DNA of 64,000 nt, from the NCBI GenBank assembly GCA_016935315.1, contig JAFGRD010000019.1, positions 89,662-153,661 on the forward strand. Direction: 5' to 3'. This stretch comes from Pirellulales bacterium. GTDB taxonomy: Bacteria > Planctomycetota > Planctomycetia > Pirellulales > Thermoguttaceae. Made by a program: the position numbers and the translations under genes. Each line of letters opens with the position of its first letter. Positions within the stretch are counted from its first letter, which is position 1. Of the stretch, positions 41,450 through 50,168 are shown one piece after another. The notes beneath the pieces were generated by a model, which saw nothing but the letters and a program-made list of their open reading frames with translations, had not been told where the DNA came from and searched no databases.

Positions 41450-41510
41450 ACGGAAAAGCTCCCAGTCGGAAGTCCTGCAACTTCCGCTACCGTTTGGCTG
41501 AAGTGTTACC
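41397..41510 (-). repeat. Family IV repeat, longest copy
   Basis: From GAATTCGCAAGAATTCAGC at the left to AAGTGTTACC at the right, this 114-bp block matches 51953-52033 over its whole length, and matches pieces at 1221, 23064 and 62115. The core has an inverted repeat GGAAGT-CCTGCA-ACTTCC and then CTACCGTTTGGCTGAAGTG. It overlaps the coding sequence of the flippase (N-terminus) and of the upstream capsule-type gene (C-terminus, TSAKR). Confidence 0.75.
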
Positions 41511-43361
41511 GATTTCTTGGGGAACGTCTGCTTGGGAAACCTTGCGGGACCTCCGGCGGCCGCCGACCGGCGAAAAATCCTCGACGGCAGCCACCACTTC
41601 GTCGGCAATCAGCGCGGCTGCCGCGGTGCCGAGATGCGCAAACGCGTCGGGATGGGGGCCCGGCGCCGCACGCCAACCCTCGACCAGCACGCGGGTGAGC
41701 CATCGCCGCAGCTCGGCTTCGCCGCGGGCCGTGCCGGCAAGGCCCCAGCGGTCGTGTGGCGGGAAGCCCGTGGCGCCGGGCGGCACCAGTTGAATCACCG
41801 GCACGCCGACCAGCGTGGCCTCGACGCCGGCGCTGGAGCCGCAACTGAGCACGCAGTCGATCCCTTCCAGACACGCTCTCAGCGGCCGGCGACGCGTCAC
41901 ACGGCTGCGCAACGAGGAGAACTCGGCCCGCAGACCACGCACGACCGGATCGTGCGATACTCGCGGGTGCAGTTTCACGAGCAGCTCGGCCCCGTCGATG
42001 CCCGCCACGGTGGCGAAGGCCGTGCGGAGCATCTCCGCATAGGTGCGGCCGGTCAGGTGCAGGGCCGCGGCGTCGGGTCGCCCGTCGCGGGGCGGAACGG
42101 TCGTCAGCAGCAAGATCCGCGGCGGTCGCGCCGGGCCGCCGGGCCGCTGCTGCCGCGGTTCCGCCAGTTCGTCGGGCCGTGCCCCGCCCGGCAACGCCCC
42201 TAGCCAATCGTCGTGCTGGGGCGAACCCGTCACGTGTATGCGATCGCGCGGCACGTGCCAGTCGATCAGTTGCCGTGCCGACGCGCGCCCCCAAACGAGA
42301 ATGCGGTCGGCCTCCAGGGGACTGAATCCAAACCGGCAGCACGGCAGGCCGTGTTGCACGACCAACGAGCGGGCGCCATGGCACCGGGCAACGGCCACGG
42401 CGGCCCGGGCCAACGGCGTGGCGTCTTCGTCCAGCACCAGCACGTCGGGAGGCGTGCGGCGGAAGTGGGCGTCGATCTGTTCGATCAGGCGAGTCTGGCG
42501 CGGCCCGTGCGTTGTCGCCCGCCCGGCCAGCCAGACCCCAACCGGCACCGACAGGTTCACGCCGCGGAACCACAGCTCGGCCGACGGATCGGTCCGCAGG
42601 TGGTTCTCTCGTCCCAGGCTCGCATCGCACACGAGTTGCTGCGCGCCGGCCGCTCGCCACCGCAGCCACGACTTTAAGGCAAACCGGTCGTACAGCCAGG
42701 CGAGCCGGCAACCACGCTTCAGCAACCGGCGGCCGACGGGCTCGAGCAGTCGCGGGTTGCCGCACAGCACCACCAGCGGTCCCCGGCGGCTTTCGGCCGT
42801 CGGCAGTCGCCGGGCCAGCCAGGAGGCGCCACGCCGCCACCAGGCGTTCGGCGGGAAACGGCCTGGGGCAACGCGGCGGCCCTCGACCCATCGCACGCGG
42901 CAATACACGCCGGCCGCCCGGCAGTATTGCGACAAGACGTCGGCGTAGTCTTCGTCGCGCCGCGAGACGGCGGTCAGCTCCATGCGGTCGCCCGGCCCTA
43001 GCGGCTCCACTGCAGAGAAGTAGGCCAGCGGCCGGATCAGCTTCACCAGGTAATAGCGCAGCTCCAGGGCGTTGAGATAGGCCGCGGAGACGAGATCAAA
43101 CGGTTGGCCTGCACTTTCGGGCGGCGGATCGGCGGCTGCCAGTCCCTCGGCCCCGTCGGCGGCCCGCCGATCGATCCACGCGAACCGCCCGTCGATCGCT
43201 TCGTCGAGCGACCGGCAAGAGGGCGCCCGGTCTGGCGCCGCCGATCGCCCATCGTGGAGGCGCGTATCCAGCGGCCAAGAACCCTCCAGCAGCAACGCCG
43301 GCTTGTCGGGCTCCGGTGTGCGATCGACCAGCTCATACCGGCAGTAGACACGAAGCTCCAC
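41487..43361 (-). CDS. Capsule/surface-carbohydrate GT-B protein
   Basis: The 624-residue protein has a C-terminal half like capsule polysaccharide or UDP-GlcNAc-epimerase-fold GT-B proteins: GARSLVVQHGLPCCRFG, ADRILVWGRASARQLIDWHV, RIHVTGSPQHDDW, then LLVKLHPRVSHDPVV and CVLSCGSSAGVEATLVGVPVIQLV. The N-terminal half is unusual (VELRVYCRYELVD, then LVSAAYLNALELRYYLVKLI) and I cannot match it. The GTG at 43361 is chosen with GAGAGG upstream. It follows the HAD gene (gap 75 bp) and its last residues come from a family IV repeat. Confidence 0.75.
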   Translation of the reverse strand: MELRVYCRYELVDRTPEPDKPALLLEGSWPLDTRLHDGRSAAPDRAPSCRSLDEAIDGRFAWIDRRAADGAEGLAAADPPPESAGQPFDLVSAAYLNALELRYYLVKLIRPLAYFSAVEPLGPGDRMELTAVSRRDEDYADVLSQYCRAAGVYCRVRWVEGRRVAPGRFPPNAWWRRGASWLARRLPTAESRRGPLVVLCGNPRLLEPVGRRLLKRGCRLAWLYDRFALKSWLRWRAAGAQQLVCDASLGRENHLRTDPSAELWFRGVNLSVPVGVWLAGRATTHGPRQTRLIEQIDAHFRRTPPDVLVLDEDATPLARAAVAVARCHGARSLVVQHGLPCCRFGFSPLEADRILVWGRASARQLIDWHVPRDRIHVTGSPQHDDWLGALPGGARPDELAEPRQQRPGGPARPPRILLLTTVPPRDGRPDAAALHLTGRTYAEMLRTAFATVAGIDGAELLVKLHPRVSHDPVVRGLRAEFSSLRSRVTRRRPLRACLEGIDCVLSCGSSAGVEATLVGVPVIQLVPPGATGFPPHDRWGLAGTARGEAELRRWLTRVLVEGWRAAPGPHPDAFAHLGTAAAALIADEVVAAVEDFSPVGGRRRSRKVSQADVPQEIGNTSAKR

Positions 43362-43436
43362 GCTCCCGCCCCTCTCGCGGTTTTCCCTTATTCCTCTGCG
43401 AGTCCCTAGGCCCAAAAAACTGGGGGAAAGGCAGCG

Positions 43437-44198
43437 CTAGCCGGCGGCGGCGACCGGTCTGGCGGCCGGGATCATCTCGGGCAGCTCGTCGAATCGCGCC
43501 AGATAGACGTCGGCCCGGGCGTCGGGATCGTAGTTGAACGCGATGGTCGCCATCCCCACTGCCGCCGCCCCGGCGAGCTCGGCCGGATCATGGCCCACGA
43601 ACGCCACTTGCCCGGCGGACAGGTTCATGGCCTTCAGCGCGGCGTGATAGCAGACCGCGTCGGGCATGGTGCGTTTCAGGTCGATCGAGGAGACGACCGT
43701 GCTGAACAGCTTGCCGGCCGCGAAACGCCCCAGCCGCTCCGTCAGCACGGAAGCCGGGTAAAGAGAATTGCTGATCACTCCCAGCACGAAACCCGCGGCG
43801 TGGAGCCGGCCCAGCGTGGTCTTCACGCCGGGCAAGGGCCGCGCGTTGGCCTCCAGGTGGCGGCGGCGGCCCTGGCAAGCGGCTTGTACCTCGTCGATCT
43901 GTCCCCGCGAAAGGCCGGACGACCGCAGAAACGACCCGAAGGCGTCGCAGAAATCGCGGGCCCCACGATGCACGTCGTCGAGGTACTCGCGATCCCAGAC
44001 ACGGAAGAAGCAACGGTAGTTGGTGTGCAGGCCCATGTGGGTAAGCAGTTGCAGCACCCAGCGCCGCCAGACGGTATCGTCGTAGAGGACGTTGCACATG
44101 TCGAACAGCACGCCCCGGACACCCTGCGGCAAGGGTGCCGCATCCGCGGCGCCGGCGGCCCGGCCGGAGCAAATCGGAATCAGCGGGTCGGCTGACAT
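43437..44198 (-). CDS. HAD-superfamily hydrolase with Cys in motif I
   Basis: The 253-residue protein has the HAD fold with a cap of subclass I type: motif I GVLFDMCNVLYDD, motif II VLGVISNSLYPASVL, a Lys/Arg region SSIDLKRTMPDAV, and motif III-IV QVAFVGHDPAELAGA. In motif I the second Asp (D+2) is replaced by Cys; most phosphatases need that Asp as acid/base. This could mean dehalogenase-like or other chemistry, or an inactive or regulatory protein. ATG 44198 is preferred; GAGG precedes it. The gene lies between an SpsF-like gene and the capsule gene, and may dephosphorylate a sugar precursor. Confidence 0.75.
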   Translation of the reverse strand: MSADPLIPICSGRAAGAADAAPLPQGVRGVLFDMCNVLYDDTVWRRWVLQLLTHMGLHTNYRCFFRVWDREYLDDVHRGARDFCDAFGSFLRSSGLSRGQIDEVQAACQGRRRHLEANARPLPGVKTTLGRLHAAGFVLGVISNSLYPASVLTERLGRFAAGKLFSTVVSSIDLKRTMPDAVCYHAALKAMNLSAGQVAFVGHDPAELAGAAAVGMATIAFNYDPDARADVYLARFDELPEMIPAARPVAAAG

Positions 44199-44237
44199 CG
44201 GCACCTCGAATCCTTTCGATGGTCTTGTGGCGGGAAC

Positions 44238-44987
44238 CTACCCCCTGGCGTGGGCGCGATTGAGCGTCGCCATCCGTCGCCGCAGGGCCGGCTGGTGGTT
44301 CAACAAGCCGGCAATCCTCTGCCAATCCACGGCTTCCGTCCCCAAAGCCTCGAAGATCGTCAGGGTGTGCTCCCAGTCTTCTTCGATGTCGACCAGCAGC
44401 CGCACGTCGTCCCGGTCGATTTCGCGGGGGGCCGGAATCAGCCGAAGGTTGAATTTCTCGGGATGGGAATAGACGTAACGCGTGACGTGCTCCAGGTCGG
44501 CCGGCTCCTTGCCCGCCCGCGCCGCGCGGCGCAGGACCGCCGCGCGAAACCACTCGGCATACACGCCCACCGGCGAGAGAATGGCCGGCCGGCCGTCTCG
44601 CGAACAGTACGTCACATAGTCGCAATCCGGGTGCGATTCGGCCACCGTCACCAGCCGATCGATCAACCCGGGATCGATGAACGGGTTGTCGCCGCGGACG
44701 CGCACCACCGACTCGGCCGGATACTGTTCCAGCGCCCGGGCGAAGCGGTGCAGAGGGCTCGACTGATCGCTGACGAAGACCGGCACGTCGGCGGGAACCA
44801 ACTCGGCCACGAAGCTCTGTTCGGCCGTATCGCAAGCCACCACGATCACGCCGTCAAGCCGTGTGCAATCGGTCACGCGTCGAACGATCCAGCCCAGCAG
44901 CGAATGACCGCCCAGTCTGCGTTGGGCCATGCAGCGGAAATGCTGCGTCGCGAAACAAGCCTGCACGATTCCCAGGGTCTTCAGCAT
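44238..44987 (-). CDS. SpsF-like cytidylyltransferase (CTP_transf_3 family)
   Basis: The 249-residue protein is a nucleotidyltransferase of the spore-coat SpsF / CMP-sialate synthetase type: LGIVQACFATQHFRCM in place of the usual N-terminal Gly-rich loop, MAQRRLGGHSLLGWIVRRV, VSDQSSPLHRFARAL, and SVVRVRGDNPFIDPGLID with the metal-binding Asp, then a C-terminal RLLVDIEEDW. SpsF-like proteins activate an acidic or amino sugar with CTP. ATG 44987 has a GGAG nine bases upstream; ATG 45002 is possible. It is the first gene of the minus-strand polysaccharide cluster, so its upstream region (45003-45302) may carry the main promoter. Confidence 0.8.
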   Translation of the reverse strand: MLKTLGIVQACFATQHFRCMAQRRLGGHSLLGWIVRRVTDCTRLDGVIVVACDTAEQSFVAELVPADVPVFVSDQSSPLHRFARALEQYPAESVVRVRGDNPFIDPGLIDRLVTVAESHPDCDYVTYCSRDGRPAILSPVGVYAEWFRAAVLRRAARAGKEPADLEHVTRYVYSHPEKFNLRLIPAPREIDRDDVRLLVDIEEDWEHTLTIFEALGTEAVDWQRIAGLLNHQPALRRRMATLNRAHARG

Positions 44988-45249
44988 CCGGCTCACTCCC
45001 ATCCATGTGCTCGGTCCGTCAGTTGCTCGAAAACGGCCTTGCGCGATTCCGGGAATGACCAGCGTGCGCCGTTGCGGCTCCGAAAGCCGCCTTCCGACAG
45101 ACGGCCGCGGAGTCCAAAATCACCCGGATCGCGCAAGTGCGTCTTGAAGCCGGCAAGGCCGCCCGGCAGTCTAACACGTCGGCCGCACGACCGTCAAGGC
45201 AGGAAGTCAAGGCCGAAAGCGAGACGGGCAACCCGACAGGCGTCGCCGG

Positions 45250-45276
45250 CCGGATGCTAGCAGTGCATGCATCCGG
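45250..45276. other. Hairpin in the space upstream of the polysaccharide cluster
   Basis: CCGGATG and CATCCGG form a 7-bp stem around a 13-base loop that itself contains TGCATG. It lies 27 bp past the stop of the HAD mutase gene on the minus strand, and could terminate it. There is no T-run, so the role is uncertain. The rest of the roughly 300-bp space shows no gene. Confidence 0.35.
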
Positions 45277-45302
45277 ACGAATCAGTGTGAAGACACTAGC
45301 CG

Positions 45303-45992
45303 CTAATCGAGGGCAATCCCCAGGACTTCGTACAACCGCGCGTCGCCCAGGCTGTCGATGACCAGCGTGGCGGCGCTGAAGTCGTGCTCACGACTGTGCT
45401 CCCCCGGCACGGCCACCGTGAAGGCCCCGGCGGCCGCGGCCGCGCGGCAACCGTTCTCGCTGTCCTCCAGAACAAGCGTCTCTCCGGCACCCAGCCCGAA
45501 ACGGTCGGCCGCCTTGCAATAGATCTCCGGGTCCGGTTTGCCGTGCGTCACGTCTTCCGAGGTGAGGATGAACCGGAACCGCGGCGGCAGGTCGAACCGT
45601 GAGAGGACCGCCGTGGCCAGCTCCCGGTCGCTGCTGGTGGCGATCGCCTTGGGGATCTCGGCTACCTCCAGGGCGTCGAGCAGCTCCGGCAGGCCGGGCA
45701 TCGGCGCCAGGCGCTCATCCAACAGGCCCAGGAAGATCTCGTTGGACTCCGCGGCCAACTGCTCCCACGTATCGTCCAGCGCCAGCCGGCGGATCATCGT
45801 TTCGAACGTCGGCTGCGGCCGCATTCCCATGATGGCGTTCTTCAGCTCGACGGTGAACTCGCACCCCCGGCGGCCCAGCAACTCCGTCCCCACCCGCGTA
45901 TAAACCTCCTCCGTGTTGAACATCAGGCCGTCCATGTCGAAGACCACGGCATGCGGCGCCGGCGACGGATTCCCGGGGGGCGGTGGATTCAT
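45303..45992 (-). CDS. HAD-family beta-phosphoglucomutase-like phosphatase/mutase
   Basis: The 229-residue protein has motif I VVFDMDGLMFNTEE, a C1-type cap (VELKNAIMGMRPQPTFETMI), PKAIATSSDRELA for motif II, a conserved Lys in DVTHGKPDPEIY, and LVLEDSENGCRAAAAAG for motifs III and IV. This is the beta-phosphoglucomutase/haloacid dehalogenase group (CbbY/PgmB-like). The substrate is a sugar phosphate or glycolate-type compound, not defined. ATG 45992 lies within a Pro/Gly-rich leader (MNPPPPGNPSPAPH). It is followed upstream by a family II repeat and a NUDIX gene. Confidence 0.88.
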   Translation of the reverse strand: MNPPPPGNPSPAPHAVVFDMDGLMFNTEEVYTRVGTELLGRRGCEFTVELKNAIMGMRPQPTFETMIRRLALDDTWEQLAAESNEIFLGLLDERLAPMPGLPELLDALEVAEIPKAIATSSDRELATAVLSRFDLPPRFRFILTSEDVTHGKPDPEIYCKAADRFGLGAGETLVLEDSENGCRAAAAAGAFTVAVPGEHSREHDFSAATLVIDSLGDARLYEVLGIALD

Positions 45993-46121
45993 GGGCGCGA
46001 ACGGATATCGAGGGTCTCGGGCCGGCAACGGGACGCCTGCAGGATGCAGCCGGATAATTCTACCCGCGGACCGGAGATCTCGCCAGTGTGAGCCGGGGAA
46101 CGGTTCGCCGTTTTGTCGTGT

Positions 46122-46180
46122 TCTGCACTTTCTGAAAGAACGGCACTTAGGCCTATATGAAAGAGGAAAGGCGCGCAGCG
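46122..46180 (+). repeat. Family II repeat
   Basis: TCTGCACTTTCTGAAAGAAC and GGCACTTAGGCCTATATGAA and AGAGGAAAGGCGCGCAGCG make a nearly exact match to 14593-14650. It lies between HAD and NUDIX genes and abuts a family I fragment at its right end. Confidence 0.75.
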
Positions 46181-46181
46181 A

Positions 46182-46198
46182 GTGTGCAAGCGTCAATA
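46182..46198 (-). repeat. Family I fragment (one end)
   Basis: On the minus strand this reads TATTGACGCTTGCACAC, the left end of the family I element, with TA at 46197. The rest of the element is absent and a family II repeat adjoins it. Its TGA is the stop codon of the NUDIX gene. Confidence 0.6.
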
Positions 46199-46819
46199 AG
46201 AGACGACCTCCTCGATCACGGTGATCAGCTCGCCGAGGATCATGCAGGTAGCCCCCCAGATTCGGTGCGATTTCCAGACGAAATGCGGCGCCGTGCAGGG
46301 ACGTCCCCGGCGCATGCGGAAATGGCTGCCGAAGTTGGCCGCATCGAGCAGGTGGTCCAGCGGGATCTCGAAGACCTCTTCGACTTCGGCCGGATTGGGG
46401 ACCAGCTCGGGACGCGTGGCCGTCGTGCCGACCCAGGGCGTGACCAGGAAGTTGCTGGTGTGGACGTACAGCGGCGAGAGCCGGCCGAGCAACTCGATTT
46501 CCCCTCCTCCGCCGAGTTCCTCGCGAAACTCCCGAACGGCCGCCCCGCAACTCGTCTCGTCCGGCTCCAGCGCCCCGCCCGGCAGGCTGATCTGCCCCGC
46601 ATGGTCGGCCAGATGGGAGGGCCGCAATGTCAAAGGCAAGTGCCATCGGCCCTGGTGGCGATAGAGCAAGATCAGCACGGCCGCCGCACGCGCGCCCTGC
46701 GGGGGCGGGTTGTCCTGTTGCCGAAGCCTCGGGCGCGACTCGAAGCGCGAGCCGACCATGGGTCCGGGCAACGGCTCGGCAAGTCGCTTGGCCAACAATT
46801 GGGGGAGTCGGTGGTCCAT
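46193..46819 (-). CDS. NUDIX hydrolase, CoA pyrophosphatase (NudL/PCD1) group
   Basis: The 208-residue protein has the NUDIX box GGALEPDETSCGAAVREFREELG and the preceding LTLRPSHLADHAGQISLPGG pattern that marks CoA pyrophosphatases (NUDIX group with LLTxR and the UPF0035 motif). It would cleave CoA and acyl-CoA to 3',5'-ADP and phosphopantetheine. The C-terminus ends VIEEVVSY with the stop in a family I fragment, which may have trimmed it. ATG 46819 is chosen; upstream extension reaches 46870. It is 20 bp from the membrane-protein gene, whose stop is at 46839. Confidence 0.88.
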   Translation of the reverse strand: MDHRLPQLLAKRLAEPLPGPMVGSRFESRPRLRQQDNPPPQGARAAAVLILLYRHQGRWHLPLTLRPSHLADHAGQISLPGGALEPDETSCGAAVREFREELGGGGEIELLGRLSPLYVHTSNFLVTPWVGTTATRPELVPNPAEVEEVFEIPLDHLLDAANFGSHFRMRRGRPCTAPHFVWKSHRIWGATCMILGELITVIEEVVSY

Positions 46820-46838
46820 CACGGCGGCAGTCCGGAAC

Positions 46839-48398
46839 TCACTCGCTCTTCGGCAACCGATACACGACATAGCGCCGATTTCGGTAGACCCGTTCCAGGT
46901 CCAGCGGCGGCCGTCTCGTGGTTATTACGTACTCGGCGTCGTACATGGCTGCCAACCATTGCAGTCTCGCGGCGCCCATTTCGGCCAGCGATTCGTGCCA
47001 GCGGTCCTCCGGCCCATCCAGCCCCGTGGCATAGAGCGATTCGATCCGCCGCCACCAGGCGACGATCGCCTCGGCGTCCTGCGGGATCTCCTTCCAGTTG
47101 GCCACCTCGCTGCGGCCCGCGTACCACTTGAAAGTTTGGGACATCCGCGGCGTGATGAACCGAGCGTCGGGCGGGATTCTGCCGGATCGGGCTACCCAGT
47201 TGCAGGCCTGCCGCCAGGAATAGTAGTTGACGAACCGATCGGCGGGCGGGCTCTCGGGAAACGGACGCTGCACGGCATGAATCCCCACGTGTACGCCCGC
47301 AACGGCCACCGCAAAGGCCAGCCACCGTCGGCCGACGGCCGGATCCCGGCGGAGCGTATTGATCAGAAACGTCGCCGCCGTGACGGCCACGCCCAGCGGC
47401 ACGGCCACGTCGGCCAACCGGAACCAGTAGAACCGCAACAGGGCCGCCGCCGATGCCGGATGGCCGTATGTCAACAGCCCGATCGTCGCTCCAACCGCCG
47501 AGAGAACCAAGGTCCCGGCAACAAACGCCCGCAAGCGGTGCCCCGCCTCGTCCGGCGGCGTCAGGTGACACAACACCAACCACAGCACCAACATCAGCCC
47601 AAAACGGAGACAATAAGTGGTGGGCAACTGCATGGGCGAGAGATGATGGGCCAGCCGCTCGAAGACGTAGATCTGATGGGCCAGCCGCACGGTCTCGCCG
47701 TCGGTTCCCCAGTTGAGCACCAGCGACGGAATCAGCCCGGGCAGCGAAAGCAGAAACCCGCCGACAATCGCCGGCACCATCGGCCGCAGCGCCGGCCGGC
47801 CTTTGCCGAGCACCAACCAGACGATGCCCGCGGCGACCACCGACCAGCCGCCCACCAGCACGTGGAACGCGGCCGAGGCCCCCAGCAGCAGCCAGGCCCG
47901 ATTCCAGCGGTCTCGTACCAAGGCCTCCAGCCCGAGCAGCACCAGCACGAACGCGAATCCCTTGGCCTCCACGCCGCCGACGACCCATTCGCCCGCCATA
48001 TGGCACCGTTCGAGCAGGCAGACGAACAACGCCGCCGTGAGGATCGAGTACCACCGCCGCGGCACCACCGCGAAGCTCAACCGCTGCCAGGCCCACGCCA
48101 GCAGCCACCAGGTCAACAGGCGTCCGAACCACGCCAGCACCGGCGGCGAGAGCCAGAGCGCCAGCCAGCCGAACGTGAAGCAGAAGACCTCGTGCGTGTC
48201 GGCCGAGTCGAGGAAGAAGTCGCCGCGAGCCCAATCGGGATTCCAGTAGTGGATCGCCTTGCCCAGATAGTACGGCTCGTTGACGTCCGGCACCGGCGAG
48301 GCGCCCTGGGCGAAAAAGACCGCGAACACCAGCGCCACCTCGGCCAGGGCCCGGCGTGGCGAGTTCGGGGAAGCGGAATGGTCGATGGATGCGTTCAC
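46839..48398 (-). CDS. Multi-pass membrane protein of unknown function
   Basis: The 519-residue protein has ten or more hydrophobic segments (for example [60 protein letters not shown]) and a C-terminal soluble domain with [16 protein letters not shown] and [16 protein letters not shown]. The layout is like GT-C or DUF6798-type planctomycete membrane proteins. An acidic residue in an early loop ([20 protein letters not shown]) may be catalytic, but I cannot assign a reaction. Its GTG start overlaps the xylulokinase stop by 4 bp (GTGA at 48395-48398), so the two are coupled. Confidence 0.65.
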   Translation of the reverse strand: MNASIDHSASPNSPRRALAEVALVFAVFFAQGASPVPDVNEPYYLGKAIHYWNPDWARGDFFLDSADTHEVFCFTFGWLALWLSPPVLAWFGRLLTWWLLAWAWQRLSFAVVPRRWYSILTAALFVCLLERCHMAGEWVVGGVEAKGFAFVLVLLGLEALVRDRWNRAWLLLGASAAFHVLVGGWSVVAAGIVWLVLGKGRPALRPMVPAIVGGFLLSLPGLIPSLVLNWGTDGETVRLAHQIYVFERLAHHLSPMQLPTTYCLRFGLMLVLWLVLCHLTPPDEAGHRLRAFVAGTLVLSAVGATIGLLTYGHPASAAALLRFYWFRLADVAVPLGVAVTAATFLINTLRRDPAVGRRWLAFAVAVAGVHVGIHAVQRPFPESPPADRFVNYYSWRQACNWVARSGRIPPDARFITPRMSQTFKWYAGRSEVANWKEIPQDAEAIVAWWRRIESLYATGLDGPEDRWHESLAEMGAARLQWLAAMYDAEYVITTRRPPLDLERVYRNRRYVVYRLPKSE

Positions 48399-49927
48399 CG
48401 TTCCAGTGCCGCAATGCGCTTGAAGTCGTCTTTCAACGAAGCGTAGAGCTGTTGGTAGACCGGGAACGCTCGATCGTAGTAGCGTTTGGCCTTGCGATCG
48501 GCCGAGGTTTCCTGGACCACGCGAATGGTCGCCTGGCACGCTTCGCGAACGTGGTTGAACTCTCCGGCGCCGACGGCTGCCAGCAGCGCCACGCCGAAGG
48601 CCGGCCCTTCTTCGGTATTGATCGTGACGACCTTGCGCCCGAAGACATCGGCCTGGATCTGCCGCCAGAAGGGACTCCGCGACCCGCCGCCGGACGCCCG
48701 AATCTGGCGCACCGGCACGTCCAACCCGTCGAAGATCGCCAGACTGTCGCGCATCGAGTAGGTCACCCCTTCCATGATCGCCCGCAGCATGTGCCCGCGG
48801 GTGTGGGCCAGCGTCAGCCCCACGAAGCAGCCCCGGGCGTCGGGGTCGGCGTGCGGGGTCCGCTCGCCGGAAAGATACGGCAGGAAGAACAGGCCGTGGC
48901 TGCCGACCGGCGCGGCGGCGGCCTCGGCGGTCAGCAGGTCGTAGACCTCGGTCTTGGCGCGTTTGGCTTTGGCCATGTCGGCTTGGCACAGCGCGTTGCG
49001 GAACCACTGCAGCGATCCGCCGGCCGAGAGGTTCACGCCCATCATGTGCCACTTGCCGCGGACGGCATGGCAGAACGTGTGGACGCGTCCCTCGGGGTCG
49101 ATCTTCACGTCGTCGCTGTGCACGAACATCACGCCGGAGGTGCCGATCGAGGTGGCGAGCACGCCCCGGTTGACAATACCGTTGCCGACCGCCCCGGCCG
49201 CGCAGTCGCCCGCCCCGCCGACCACCACGCAGTCGGTCGTCAGCCCCAGGAGCTTGGCCGCGTCGGCCGTGAGCTGTCCGGTCACGTCCTCCGATTCGTA
49301 GCACCGGCCAAACAGGTCGATGTCCAGCTCCAGCGCCGCCAGCAGCTTCTTCGACCATCGGCGGTTGGCCACGTCCAGCAACAGCATCCCGCTGGCGTCA
49401 CTGACCTCCGTGGCATACTCGCCGGTCAGGCGGCGGCGGATCTCGTCTTTGGGCAACAGAATCTTGCACGTCTTCTCGAACTTCCGCGGTTCGTGGTTGC
49501 GCAGCCAGAGGATCTTCGGCGCCGTGAAGCCGGTCAGCGCCGGGTTGGCCACCAGCTTGATCAGGTTCTTGCGCCCCCCGACGCGATCCTCCATCTCGGC
49601 ACACTCGGCCGCCGTCCGCTGGTCGTTCCAGAGAATGGCCCGGCGGACCACCTTGTCGTGCTTGTCCAGAAAGACCGACCCGTGCATCTGGCCCGACAGC
49701 CCGATCGCCTTCACCTCCGCCGGCTTCAGCCCAGCCTTCTGCATCACCTTGCGAACCGACCTGATCGTGGCCTGCCACCAATCCTCGGGGTCCTGTTCGC
49801 TCCAGAGCGGCTTCGGCACGTAACAGGGATACGTCTGCATCGCGTCGGCAAGGATCTTGCCCGAAGGGTCGATCGCCAGTGTCTTGGTGCCGGAAGTGCC
49901 GATGTCGATTCCCAGGAAAACACTCAT
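48395..49927 (-). CDS. xylB: Xylulokinase (FGGY family)
   Basis: The 510-residue protein is an FGGY carbohydrate kinase: [20 protein letters not shown] at the start, [17 protein letters not shown] with the xylulokinase-type [38 protein letters not shown] and [18 protein letters not shown], and [20 protein letters not shown] near the end. MHG and the order of signatures point to D-xylulose as substrate, phosphorylated to xylulose 5-phosphate for the pentose phosphate pathway. ATG 49927 is chosen. It is coupled to the membrane protein gene downstream and divergent from a sugar-binding lipoprotein, which suggests a local sugar-use unit. Confidence 0.9.
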   Translation of the reverse strand: MSVFLGIDIGTSGTKTLAIDPSGKILADAMQTYPCYVPKPLWSEQDPEDWWQATIRSVRKVMQKAGLKPAEVKAIGLSGQMHGSVFLDKHDKVVRRAILWNDQRTAAECAEMEDRVGGRKNLIKLVANPALTGFTAPKILWLRNHEPRKFEKTCKILLPKDEIRRRLTGEYATEVSDASGMLLLDVANRRWSKKLLAALELDIDLFGRCYESEDVTGQLTADAAKLLGLTTDCVVVGGAGDCAAGAVGNGIVNRGVLATSIGTSGVMFVHSDDVKIDPEGRVHTFCHAVRGKWHMMGVNLSAGGSLQWFRNALCQADMAKAKRAKTEVYDLLTAEAAAAPVGSHGLFFLPYLSGERTPHADPDARGCFVGLTLAHTRGHMLRAIMEGVTYSMRDSLAIFDGLDVPVRQIRASGGGSRSPFWRQIQADVFGRKVVTINTEEGPAFGVALLAAVGAGEFNHVREACQATIRVVQETSADRKAKRYYDRAFPVYQQLYASLKDDFKRIAALER

Positions 49928-50168
49928 CGAGTCAGAATCCTTTTCGCTTGGGTTCCATGGTTGCGGGCAGCGGGCCTCCTCGGCGCGGAACCGCACGGGG
50001 CGTTCGATTCTAACCGAACCGACCGCGTGCCGACAAGGCGACCGAACGCCGCTGAACCGCCCAGTCGGAGCCTGTCGCCGACCGGGCAGCGTCTCCGCCA
50101 TAGTGGAGGCCAAACGGTCCCCTGCGGGGGAATCGAACTTTTCCTCGCCCGCGGTGTACAATACAGGC

